Positions 47,603-57,437 of a DNA stretch of 64,000 nt are shown here, piece after piece; position 1 is the first letter of the stretch, and each line of letters opens with the position of its first letter. The stretch is from Pseudevernia furfuracea. Its lineage: Eukaryota; Ascomycota; Lecanoromycetes; Lecanorales; Parmeliaceae. The position numbers and the translations under genes were made by a program. Under the pieces are notes generated by a model. It worked only from the letters and a program-made list of their open reading frames with translations. It did not search any database and was not told where the DNA came from. The stretch spans positions 434,001 to 498,000 of the forward strand of contig JAIUPT010000017.1 of the NCBI GenBank assembly GCA_022315425.1, given 5' to 3'.

Positions 47603-48403
47603 TCAAAATTCGAAAGAATCATTGTGACCATGCTTCTCAAAGTAAGCCTTCATAACGGGATAGTAGAGAGAATCTTTAGAGCAAAATGCGTGCCTTTCCA
47701 GGCTATGCTTTACTGGTTTATACTCGTCAATCTGGGAGTAACAAGCTTGTCTCTCTGGCTGACGAGCCCAGTTAGATAACGTGTTCCAATCCCGACATAC
47801 CATGACCTGCTTTCCCCAATAGGGTGCTTCTGCTGCGTTGTAGGCATTGGGGTATCATCAGCCATGCACGTTGTGCCTTGTCTCAGGCTATCCAAGCAAT
47901 GATAGAGGTGGCCGGATGACGTGATCTGCCGGTTGCCTCGTTCGAAGTTGGCAACGAATTTGCGCAGCAATTTCTGAGGATTTTGAGTATAGTGCACGAT
48001 TGGGGAAGTATTCCAGGAGAGAGCATACCAGGCAATGAAGCTCACGGAAAGCTTTGAGAGAGTATAGACTTTTCTCGTCGTCCCATGGAAATCTGACGGA
48101 CAGGTGCAATCCGTGTTGCTCGCCCAGTCGTCTGACAGTGCCACCGTAACAGGATCGGCATGCAATGAGTCCCACATCTCATCTGCTACGGTATCATTCC
48201 TACCTCAGTCACCGGTAGGCGCCCTGTAAACAACAGATGTGTCGTACCCCAGGCCACCTACGACTATCAGTCAATCTTGGACAGTCCTCGAGAAGAGGGA
48301 CAGCATTACTAAAGCGAGAACGGCCGGTGTCTGGAGAAGACCGAAGCTTCACGTTTTGCCAACCGAGATAAGTGTTTAATACAAAGGACAGTAGTAATAT
48401 CAA
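47603..48403 (-). pseudogene. UstYa-like (DUF3328) gene, broken by frameshifts
   Basis: Minus-strand pieces together make the usual UstYa layout. First comes an N-terminal hydrophobic segment (ILLLSFVLNTYLGWQNV, 48,403 downward). Then come MWDSLHADPVTVALSDDWA, FPWDDEKSLYSLKAFRELHCL with the first His-rich motif, and HLYHCLDSLRQGTTCMADD with the second HxxHC motif. The end is VCRDWNTLSNWA. Between the two His motifs a GTATGC...CCTCAG intron of about 53 nt restores the frame. Two single-base losses remain: one after DDWA (near 48,120) and one in a run of G before KQVMVCRDW (near 47,820). The join from the N-terminal piece to MWDSL is also unresolved. UstYa-type proteins are oxidases in fungal peptide cyclisation pathways. 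Here the gene looks dead, unless the indels are sequence errors. Confidence 0.65.
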
Positions 48404-50106
48404 GTAAGCCGCAGTCCCTCCTTTTCGACCAGGAAGCCAGCTAGATAGGACTTCCCGACGACAAGATGCTTTGATCTAAAAGAGACTCCCTTCTTTATCA
48501 CCGAGAAGCCACTCTCTACTTTCCTCTTGAGACATTGACTGAGTCAACGAATAATTGTAGTCGAATTAGAGACCATAAAGATGAGAAGATTGGAAACAGG
48601 TCTAGGATATGCCTTTGAGTGCAATGATAACTCGTCTGGCCTTTGACTGTCATTGAGAAATCCTGGCCAGATTACGTGATTCTATATTGAGAGGTCTATA
48701 AGGGTGAGCCGGAAACCGTCATGTAGCAAGATATATGTACGATATAGTCACGAGACTACGCTGCGCAACGGGGTGGGGCGCCCCGGCGGGGTTTCGTGGT
48801 GGGGTATCGGGGCGGGTTTTCGGATTTCCTGGACAACCCACCCCACCCCGGTATCCCGCCAAGCCTATAGAGGGGGTATGACGGAATCGGCTCGGCAATA
48901 TAATCTTCCGGCCCCTCCTCGAATAGAGTCTGAATTACTGAGACTAACAGCTATATGTGCGTGAGAAGATTGCTCAACCAGTTCATCCCACCATCCGGAA
49001 CCTACCCTGAATATCTGTGCGCGCTCCACGTTATAGATCTTTAGCAGAATTGTGCTTTACAGAGACGCATGCTGCCTTTCAGAAACGAGAGGGACGATTA
49101 TGAAGAAGATAGATAGACTAGGAAACTGCCCATTCTTCAGCTGGACGACCCGCTTCTAAAACCGCGCCAATCATGACCCAGCTGCAGCAGCGCCCCCCCA
49201 GCCCTACACGTACATGATTAATTATTGAACGCGCGATAAGCCTGCAGATGGTTTACGTTGGTATTCCATATGTTCAATTATTTGGTCGCAAGGAAGAATA
49301 TGAGAATGGTCATTGCTGTACTCGTACTAGTACACGGGCAATTCGGGGCGTCAGAATCCTTTCTTTGCATATGCAGACGCAAATATGGCAAAGCTTGCGG
49401 GCGTTCCGCACCCATTTAAAAGCAAGGCATGCATGGGAGGTTTCTTTCCGGAGCATTTATATCCACCACTCAGCTGGCCTGATATTGTCAGCCATATATC
49501 ATACGTTAGTCCATACCTTAGCCTTAGGTATTAAATACCTTACGTCCTAGCCTAAAGTTTATGTAGGCGACCTTTTTGGGACGGGTCACGGAGAAATTCC
49601 CGTAAGGCGTGGGGGATCATCCCTTCGCAGAACGGAGCAGCGGCAAGCCAGTAAGCTACTCACCCCAACAACAAGTGGTCACTTGCCGATCATCATGCCA
49701 ACCATCCATTGCATTCACCGGTGATCGACGGACCTAGAAGAGAGGTCCGCCCAATGATTCAGAAGCTCTTTGCGCCGGACATGCCCTGCCCGTTATCAGG
49801 GACTCGCAACGATATGCATCTCAAGCAAAAACACGGACATAACCCGAGAACGACGAGAAATCACGGATTAAAGGAGCTGGTGGACAATCATGTTTCTTTC
49901 AAGCCATGCTCAACCATGGCTGTACGCCCGTTCCGTTCTTGGCATGACTGCATTGCGAACTCTACTTCTTCCATTCAGCCTGATGGCTTCTGGGGCTTAC
50001 ATATGGCGCGGTCTTCGTCTGCGGTAGTTGTAGAGATAGCACGAACAAAACCTTTGCGTCAGGATCTTGCCTTACAACCACTAGAAGCGACATACCTTTA
50101 TTCGCT
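48404..50106. other. Intergenic, no supported gene
   Basis: Balanced composition, with open frames up to 142 codons but none with a domain or coding look. A GC-rich patch at about 48,770-48,860 holds GGGGTGGGGCGCCCC and its near-complement CCCACCCCACCCC, a possible stem. Near 49,528-49,545 AGGTATTAAATACCT is a perfect 15-bp palindrome. Confidence 0.4.
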
Positions 50107-51598
50107 ATGTTATCTACACTTACACCAGGAGGCGTGATTGCCATGGGATCTGTATTTCCCGCTCTCGACATTATTGCAGTGGCACTTCGCCTTTATGCAA
50201 AGCGCAAGATCCGACGCTTTGGACTTGACGACTGCCTCATCATTTTCTCTCTGGTATTGTTCTTCCCTCACTGATTGGCGTAGGATGCTCTTACTCACGC
50301 TTAACTCAGATTCTAACCATGGGACTTGGTGCAATGTTGATAGTCGGTGCGCTCGCCGTACGATAATCGCTTTCCGGGACAAGTAAAGCTGACATCTGCC
50401 ATGTGTAGGTGCCACGTTGAATGGATTCGGACGAGCTTCGCCGGCCAACGACGCTGGACCTGACGAAGATGATCGTATACTGATATTCGCCAAGAAGGTA
50501 GTGGTTTCCACAAAATTTTGGCAAGGGAATGATATCACTAATAGTGTCTATAGGTTACGACGTGCTTCGACTGGGTTCAGATGTGGGCTTTTGGTACCGC
50601 GAAGCTTTCTGTCATTTTCTTCTATAGAAGTATTTTTTGCGGTAAAGCTTTCAACATCGCATCTTGGATTATGGTATGCATTGTGGTTGCGTGGACCCTC
50701 GGTGCTTTTTTCGCTGTTGCGTTTCAATGTGGCAGTGACATCTCAAATCTCTGGTCATCAGCCGCGAATGTTGCACACCAATGTACCAGTGGGGCGGCGG
50801 TTGGAATAGGTTTCTCAATACCTGATGTTATCACCGATGGCTTGATTCTGGCAATGCCTCTGTATTGGGTAAGCGGTTTCTTCCAAGATGTCGGTCAATA
50901 TGCTTACGTCCGCCAGACTTGGAAGCTACAAATGTCTTTCTGGAGGAAAATGAGTGTGTCTGGAATTTTTCTTTTTGGTGCAATGTGAGTTAATCGAGGA
51001 CTACTTTTCTTCGATCTTTGCAAGCAGTACGTCGTGTGTTGACGCCACTATTCAGCACAGTCGTTGCAAGTATAATAAGGCTCATCGTTTATATTATCGT
51101 ATACCCATGTATGGCCCCTTCTGTGTTCAACAGACGCTCTTCAGCTCAGTCTTTGCATAGCTCACACCGAGAAATCCAACCAAGTCGGTGAGAGCTTCAG
51201 TCCCCGAATACAGCCATGCGACTCGAGTGCTAAAACATCATTTAGGGGTCTACTCTACGATAGTGTATTGGAGTATGCTCGAGATGGGACTGTCGGTAAT
51301 TGCGGCATGTCTACCGACGCTTGCCCCCCTTTTCCGTGATCTGTCCGCAGATGAAATCAGCCAGCGCATATGTACATTCTTCACTCTACGCTCACGCTCT
51401 TCGGGGGCTTTGAAAAGTGTTTCTCAAACAAACATCGTGCGGAAGATTGGAGCCGAAAACAACGCGGGGTTTGAGACGATCGCGATGGGCAATTTCGAAA
51501 GCGAAAATATGGAGCGGGAAGGGCAAGATGAGGGGATGAACGGGCAAATCTTTGTTACGACGGGCTTGAATAGGCATTCATCACTTGAGGCAGTGTAA
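50107..51598 (+). CDS. Rhodopsin-domain integral membrane protein (PTH11-like), multi-exon
   Basis: A 7-TM fungal membrane protein of the rhodopsin-domain family that is abundant near secondary-metabolite loci. The start at 50107 reads MLSTLTPGGVIAMGSVFPAL, a typical opening. Suggested exons are 50107-50253, 50310-50346, 50409-50497, 50554-50868, 50917-50977 and from 51025. All first four introns have GT-AG ends and CTGAC/CTAAT-like branch points and keep phase. Family marks are RRFGLDDCLIIFS, FDWVQMWAFGTAKLSVIFFY, ITDGLILAMPLYW, WKLQM and, in the last exon, IAACLPTLAPLFRD. Joins after 50,977 and between about 51,080 and 51,246 are uncertain, and a frame problem near 51,188-51,245 is not solved. 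The C-terminal tail (to the TAA at 51596-51598) is acidic. Ligand and role are unknown. Confidence 0.7.
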
Positions 51599-52002
51599 AT
51601 TGAGGGAGCTTCGATCAGCGGGATAATGGAGGGAGCTTTCATGAACGGCATAGTGCTACCTTAAACGTTGGTTGGAGAGCGGTATTGCGATATGTTAGAT
51701 CCCAGTGTTGCAGAGCGATGCTAAAAAATTCTATGATTAGCGATACAGGTACGCTTTATTAAGATATTGTAGTACGCCGTCGCAGTCTGCCTTGTGCTCT
51801 AACATTTATCCTGGAGGAATTATTTTCGCATCTATGATTTTGAAAGTATCATGGATTGTACTCACGATGGATCATGGTGCATGAGAGTCCTTTGGGTACA
51901 ACCTTCGCGCTCGCTTAGGAAACAGAGAGCCTTTGGAAGGCTTTAGGTCCCAAGACTCTTTGGCATCCTAACCGAATTGGATGGCATCTAAACACGGCTA
52001 CC

Positions 52003-53664
52003 TCACTTCGATGAGGACGATGACCTTCGGGACAAGCTCTTGTGAAGTTTATGCTCCCTCATGAACAGACTCACAACCGCCCCTAAAACTGCCATTCCCA
52101 GAAGGGTCAGGAAGACTCCTTGCAAAGCCTCCATATATGCCTGCATAGCGGCCTCCATCAATGGGGAAGGGAGTTCGTTGATCGCGCTTAGGCTGTTCCT
52201 CACTCGCTTGATTGTTTCTGGAGCATCCTTCTCGTGGCCGAATTTTTGCCAGAGTCGTGATGTGAGGATATTCTGGAACACTACGGAGGCCACAGTGATA
52301 CCGATGGTACTGCCTGTGCTTCGAAATGCGTATGAAGCAGATGTGATCACAGCCTGATACTCTTGGTCCACCGCTGCAATTAGAGCAACCAAAGTCACTG
52401 TGAGCATCCCACTGTAGCCTATACCGGCAAGGAAGAAGTATAGAAACGGCAGCCACCTTGGAGTATCTAGCGTGAATGTTGATGTCAGTCCTAGTGCGCA
52501 GAGAAAGATGGCCTGGATAGCCATGTTCAGGACGTAGTAGCGACCTGTCCAACGCATCACTATGCCACTGCCAATGGACATAATTCCAACGCCGATAGAT
52601 TCAGGTATGAGCCGTAGACCGGCTTGGGTTGCAGAGTATCCCTGCACCTGGAAATAGATGGGCCCGTAGAATAGGAGACCAAAGCGAGCCATTGTGGTGA
52701 ACCAATTGGTCAAACAAGCAGACCAGACTGTCCTCTGGACAAGGAGTTTGACCGGTATTATAGGCTCCACGGCATGGATTTCAATGTACAAGAAAGCTAC
52801 AAATGCGGCGACGGACAACGGTAATGTCCAACGTATCAAGGGATGCGTCCAAGCATTCAGGCCTAGAAGCATTAAGACAAGAGCAATAAGCAGCGACACT
52901 ACTCCAAGAACATCAATCCTCTTGAACCTATTTTGAGTCGGATCCTTTTGACCAACGGGTATCCTGACTGTCATGAACACTAAGAGGCCGGCAAGCAAGG
53001 TCAGAGGTATCTGCACAACAAAAGCCCAACGCCAGGAAAAGGCATCGTTCATCCAACCTCCAAATATACCACCTACGCCCGACCCCAATCCGAAGCAGAT
53101 ATTGGCGACTCCCTGCCATATGCCACGTTTCCTGAGAGGAACCAAATCCGAGGCAACAAAGGTTGCGATTGTGCCCAGGCCTCCGCCACCGATGCCGGCC
53201 ACTACTCTTCCTAGTATTACCACCCACTCCGTGCCTGCGAGGGCGCATATAAGGTTCCCGGCGGCAAAGGAGACGTTGCAGAAGACCAGACCAGCCCTAC
53301 GACCATAGATATCGGTAAGTTTGCCTGATAGAGGTTGTGACGCAGCATTGGCAATAAAATAGGCGGATGCGAGCCAGGGGAGAAGGGACAGGGAACTGAA
53401 GGAGGCTGAGATGGGCGCCGAGAGCGTGGCCACAAGGGTTGAATCCAGAGCTGCCAGAAATGCACCTAGATACACCCCGCTCATGATGCGTAGTAATTGC
53501 CAAGTCGTGGGCTCGAGAGTGTCCCCGTGGGCTAAGACGCGTTCCTCGTCGTTCTCATCGTTCTGCGAAGTTGCACATCGATCTGGTGGATTTCTCCCAC
53601 TCTCGGTATCGAGTAAATGAGTACTCTCATCGACGCCACTTGGTGAAGCTGGAGATGCTGGCAT
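52003..53664 (-). CDS. MFS transporter, DHA2 (14-TM) type, vacuolar/multidrug group
   Basis: A single open frame. It is open to an upstream ATG at 53772, but the ATG at 53662-53664 (MPASPASPSGVDESTHLL) is preferred because it gives the usual hydrophilic N-terminus, for 553 aa. Marks include LDSTLVATLSAPISASF in TM1, the motif A-like GKLTDIYGRRAGL, a Gly-rich GRVVAGIGGGGLGTI in TM4, SWRWAFVVQIP and LFFYGPIYFQVQGY-type TM7 sequence. About 14 hydrophobic segments are visible. An ESTHLL dileucine signal near the N-terminus is like vacuolar sorting signals of yeast and fission-yeast Vba/Fnx transporters. Substrate could be basic amino acids or drugs. It is transcribed away from the ACS transporter gene across a shared upstream region. 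Confidence 0.85.
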   Translation of the reverse strand: MPASPASPSGVDESTHLLDTESGRNPPDRCATSQNDENDEERVLAHGDTLEPTTWQLLRIMSGVYLGAFLAALDSTLVATLSAPISASFSSLSLLPWLASAYFIANAASQPLSGKLTDIYGRRAGLVFCNVSFAAGNLICALAGTEWVVILGRVVAGIGGGGLGTIATFVASDLVPLRKRGIWQGVANICFGLGSGVGGIFGGWMNDAFSWRWAFVVQIPLTLLAGLLVFMTVRIPVGQKDPTQNRFKRIDVLGVVSLLIALVLMLLGLNAWTHPLIRWTLPLSVAAFVAFLYIEIHAVEPIIPVKLLVQRTVWSACLTNWFTTMARFGLLFYGPIYFQVQGYSATQAGLRLIPESIGVGIMSIGSGIVMRWTGRYYVLNMAIQAIFLCALGLTSTFTLDTPRWLPFLYFFLAGIGYSGMLTVTLVALIAAVDQEYQAVITSASYAFRSTGSTIGITVASVVFQNILTSRLWQKFGHEKDAPETIKRVRNSLSAINELPSPLMEAAMQAYMEALQGVFLTLLGMAVLGAVVSLFMREHKLHKSLSRRSSSSSK

Positions 53665-54222
53665 GGCGTATGCTGATGTTTGTGAAGGCTTAGAAAAGTG
53701 TGTTAACAATTGGAAAGCTAAGGCGAGAGGTAGGTAAGCAAGGGGATTTTTAACCGCTACTTTAAAGTACATGTACCTAGGTATCTAATTGTGTAAGTAC
53801 CAGGTATCATTTACACTAGTGGCTCCCGAGGATAAATTCCCGTTGGTATACGTAGACTTTAGTGGCTCGGCTACAGAGGGGGCAGGGGGGGGGGGGGGGT
53901 GATCCTTGCTTACATCGGTTGCTTTGAGAAAAGTTTGCTTTTGGAGATGGACTTTGGCCGCTTCCTACAATTACAACATAATAATGGCACCAATGGCAAT
54001 AGACCACGGTTGCATTCGATTAAAAGAGTATCGTCCCGTCGATCCATCTTACCCGCGGGTGCTCGTAGCTCAGGGCTTTTAAGATCTCACTCATGTGGAG
54101 CTCCTACGAGGATGCCCGCAAATTTCAACGCTTTTAAAACCCTCGCAATGTGCTCTTTCGCGTTTGAAGTTAAAATATTATTATATTCCGGACATTCTGT
54201 TCAACCTTGAATCCTATCACCA
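53665..54222. promoter_or_regulatory. Shared divergent promoter of the two MFS genes, with a G15 run
   Basis: About 560 bp separate the two start codons. It contains 15 consecutive G at 53885-53899, and GGTACCTG/AGGTATC-like repeats near 53,775-53,810. The translation start of the plus gene lies in CACCAATGG. No operator could be assigned. Confidence 0.45.
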
Positions 54223-56045
54223 ATGGCGGACAAGGAGTCCACATCGGCAGCAGACCAAGAGACCACACTCCACCACACAATCGATGCGGACGATGCCTGG
54301 GAAGCCTTTGCCAAGCTAGATCGCGCGACCATCGTCCTGGACGAGGCTACAAATCAGAAGTTGCTCCGAAAGATTGACTTGATGCTCATGCCGGTAAGAT
54401 ACTGCTCCAACACCACAAGACACTGTGCCCACGCTGACGTAGTTAGCTTTTCTGTTTAGTGTACGGCCTGAACTTCCTTGACAGTAAGAGTTCCGCGAAA
54501 TCCTTGACCGCTCAAATCTTATGATGGTACCAAGAAACAACCCTCTCCTACGCCAGCATCATGGGTTTGAAAAGCGGTATTGGACTTGTCGGCGATGATT
54601 ATCAGTGGCTGGGGAGTGTGTTCTATTTTGGTAGTTTGCCGTCGCTTATTCGAAAGCTTCCTTTCTGACTTGCAAAGGATACCTCGGATGGGAATATCCC
54701 GCCAGCAGACTCTTGCAGCGGCTTCCTTTGGCTAAATACTCCGCTTTCTGTATCATCATGTGGGGAATCGTACTTGCCTGCTTCGCTGCGGTCAAGACCT
54801 TCTCCGGAGCTGTTGCTATCCGTCTCGTTCTAGGTATCTTCGAGGCAAGTGTGACTCCAGGATTTGCTCTATTCACCTCCCAGGCATGTGAGAATCCTCT
54901 ACCACAATTCTTCCAGTCACTCACACAGAACAGTGGTACACCAGAAAGGAGCAAGGTTCTCGGACAGCATATTGGTCAAGTTTCAACGGCCTTGCTCAGA
55001 TATTTGGCGGACTTGTCGCGTACGGCATTGCCCGTGGGAACACTGCGCATCCTTTCTCTATCGCGCCCTGGAAAGTCATATTCCTTATCACAGGACTACT
55101 CACTACAGTCGTCGGCCTCATTTTCTTGATGATTATTCCTGATAATCAGCTGAATGCTTGGTGGCTGAGCGAGAAGGATCGAGTCCTTGCTATTGAGCGT
55201 GTTCGAGTAAACCAACAGGGCATTGGCAATAAGCACTTCAAAGCAAGCCAGTTCAAGGAAGCCATATCTGACCCGTTGACATGGGCCTTCGTGTTCCTAG
55301 CCCTTACTTGCGACATTCCCAACGGAGGTCTTACGAACTTCTTTAGCCAGCTTATTGAGTCCTTCGATTTTACAGCACAACAGAGTCTTTTGTACGGTAC
55401 TCCCGCAGGTGCTGTTGAATTTTTCGCCCTTGTCATATGGGGAGTGGTAACACATCGATTCGGTAATCGAATCTTGTGTGGGATCGCTGGGCTGGTTGTC
55501 GCCCTGCTCGGCATCATAATGATAGTGGCTCTTCCCTCGTCAAACAGTGTGGGTCGCTTGGCTGGGTACTACTTGACACAAGCGTTCGTGACTGGCTTCA
55601 TCGCATTGTTGTCGTTGATTTCGTCAAATGTCGCAGGGTAAGCATGTCTTAGCCATGTGAACAATGCAGTACAACACTGATCCATCTTGTCCAGCTACAC
55701 CAAGAAGACGACGGTCGCAGCACTGTACCTCATCGCGTACTGCGTGGGAAACATAATTGGTATTGTTGCGCTTCCAAAGAAAAAATCGACAGCTGACCAA
55801 CCCGTCTTGAAGGTCCACAAACATTCAGACCGAAAGACGCCCCTCGCTATGTTCCGGCTGAGATCACCATCATCGTCTGCTATGGAGCATCCATCCTTGA
55901 CCTGCTCTTCATCTATTATTTCTATCGGCGGCAAAACAGTAAAAAGGCTGCATATAGAGCGCGGTCAGAATACCAGAAGCTAGAGAACCAAGAATGGCTA
56001 GACCTGACAGATTGGGAAAATCCAGAGTTTTTTTATGAGTTATAA
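54223..56045 (+). CDS. MFS transporter of the anion:cation symporter (Dal5-like) family, 7 exons, 503 aa
   Basis: Exons 54223-54393, 54447-54483, 54535-54630, 54678-54883, 54934-55637, 55695-55759 and 55813-56045 join to 1,512 nt without a stop. Phases agree at every junction. All introns are 47-57 nt with CTGAC-like branch points. The fourth (54884-54933) has a GC donor (CAG|GCATGT) and an AG acceptor. Family marks are LMPLFCLVYGLNFLDKTTLS, YQWLGSVFYFGYLGWEYP, LLQRLPLAKYSAFCIIMWG, GIFEASVTPGFALFTSQWY, the TM-loop PWKVIFLITG, DNQLNAWWLSEKDR and GYTKKTTVAALYLIAYCVGN. Length and 12-TM pattern are normal. Family members take up allantoate, ureidosuccinate, dipeptides, nicotinate or other carboxylates. 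The actual substrate is not visible. Confidence 0.9.
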
Positions 56046-56150
56046 AGACGTAGAAAAGGTTTAGGCCTTTTCGTGATATGGGTTACGGGCTACAACCTTT
56101 GCATCAAAGTCGTCTATCGGCTAAGCGAGGCCGCGAAGCCACGAGGACAG

Positions 56151-57437
56151 CTATGTAAGGAGTCCAAGTGGCTTCGTAGGTGATTTCTGTAATTGTCCAG
56201 CTTTCCAGACATGTGTCACTTTCCCTAGATCTGCCAGCATATCAATATCCTCAAGCGGATTGCCCGACAAAGCGATGAAATCCGCATGGTAACCCGGCTT
56301 TAGTTGACCCGACTTTGACGCCTGTAAACCCAATGTATCCGGTCCGTTTGCAGTCCCAGCTTCAATCGCCTCCAGAGGAGTCATGCCCGCATCAACAGCA
56401 TAGCGAAACTCGCTACCGTTCATGCCATGATTAAATTTGACGGTAGACGAGCTCACTCCGAGGTCTGTGCCCAGAGCTATGCGAATACCCGCTTTTACGG
56501 CCAATTTGTATGACTCTTTGTGAGCTTCGCTGACCTTGACCAACTTGGCGTAAATTTCTTCCGTGTATGCGTCCGGGTGTTGAACGCCGTACTCCAAAAT
56601 AGAACGAGTCGGGACCAGTATCGCATTCATTTCGAGCATTAGATCGATGGCTTCCTGATCCAAATAACTCCCATGCTCGATTGTACGGCAGCCCGCACGG
56701 AGAGCTGCCATGATGCCCTTTTTGCCATGACAGTGAGCAGCGACGATACGGTCTGATCGTGTAGCTTCTGCGACGATAGTTTCCAACTCCTTGGCTGAGA
56801 ATTGTTGCATTTGCGGGTCATCAATAAGGCTTGATACGCCGCCGCTTGTAGCAACCTTGATTACTTTTGCGCCTCGACGAATCTGGATGCGCACCGCCTT
56901 CATACACTCGCTGACACCATCACATAGATGGAAAGGTAGTCCGTGGCGTATTCTGTCATTAAGCAAGTCGAGAGGCATACTGTGAGCATCTCCGTGGCCG
57001 GCTGTCTGACTGAGTATACTGATGGCGGAATAAATGTTGGGACCTGGAAGCCAGCCCTCGCTGATGACTTTCGATAGCTCAGAACCATAACCGGCCATTT
57101 CCCTAACCGATGTGAACCCAGCGTTCAAAGTGGCTACAATGTCCTTTGCGCTGCGAGCACCAGCTATTGCCTGCGGCACCATCGCCATGTCGTCAACGCC
57201 GGTTTTTTCGACTCCCATGAAATGCACATGGCAGTCCCACAATCCAGGCATTAGGACCGGGACTGTGATGGGAGATATCTTGGCGTAGTCGGGCCCAAGA
57301 ATATCCGTTTTGCCAACAAAAATGATCTTGCCACCGCTTGAGATCAGTGAGCCGTTCTCAATAGGCTGTCCCCGGCCAGGAATAAGTAGATCCGCGTCAA
57401 CACGAAGGCAGGGGCTTGTCATCATCTTTTGCTTCAT
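56151..57437 (-). CDS. Metal-dependent amidohydrolase (prolidase/imidazolonepropionase-like, ochratoxinase group), 428 aa
   Basis: One uninterrupted frame without introns. The metal-site residues of the superfamily are all present: H70 and H72 in WDCHVHF, K194 in KVIKVATSGG (the carbamylated Lys position), H235/H237 in AAHCHG, H255 in IEHGS and D325 in LGTDLG. The C-terminus carries ADFIALSGNPLEDI, the strand returning to the N-terminal beta-sandwich. Family members hydrolyse Xaa-Pro dipeptides, N-acyl amino acids or ochratoxin-like amides. The first ATG (57435-57437) is used, and ATGs at codons 5 and 6 are alternatives. No signal peptide is seen, so a cytosolic enzyme is likely. It is tail-to-tail with the ACS transporter gene, 105 bp apart. 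Confidence 0.88.
   Translation of the reverse strand: MKQKMMTSPCLRVDADLLIPGRGQPIENGSLISSGGKIIFVGKTDILGPDYAKISPITVPVLMPGLWDCHVHFMGVEKTGVDDMAMVPQAIAGARSAKDIVATLNAGFTSVREMAGYGSELSKVISEGWLPGPNIYSAISILSQTAGHGDAHSMPLDLLNDRIRHGLPFHLCDGVSECMKAVRIQIRRGAKVIKVATSGGVSSLIDDPQMQQFSAKELETIVAEATRSDRIVAAHCHGKKGIMAALRAGCRTIEHGSYLDQEAIDLMLEMNAILVPTRSILEYGVQHPDAYTEEIYAKLVKVSEAHKESYKLAVKAGIRIALGTDLGVSSSTVKFNHGMNGSEFRYAVDAGMTPLEAIEAGTANGPDTLGLQASKSGQLKPGYHADFIALSGNPLEDIDMLADLGKVTHVWKAGQLQKSPTKPLGLLT

Noticed and set aside
48704..48964. 86-codon plus-strand frame over a GC-rich patch
   Set aside because: Gly/Arg-rich reading of a low-complexity GC patch with no family resemblance.
49248..50137. Open frames of 100 and 142 codons before the rhodopsin-domain gene
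   Set aside because: No domain, no hydrophobic or codon pattern, and overlapping frames on both strands are equally open.
52049..53465. Several overlapping frames within the DHA2 transporter gene
   Set aside because: The 14-TM transporter frame on the minus strand is continuous and has all family motifs, and the others are shadows.
53665..53772. Upstream ATG at 53772 as the transporter start
   Set aside because: It adds a hydrophobic 36-residue leader not typical of DHA2 proteins, and the internal ATG gives the normal hydrophilic N-terminus.
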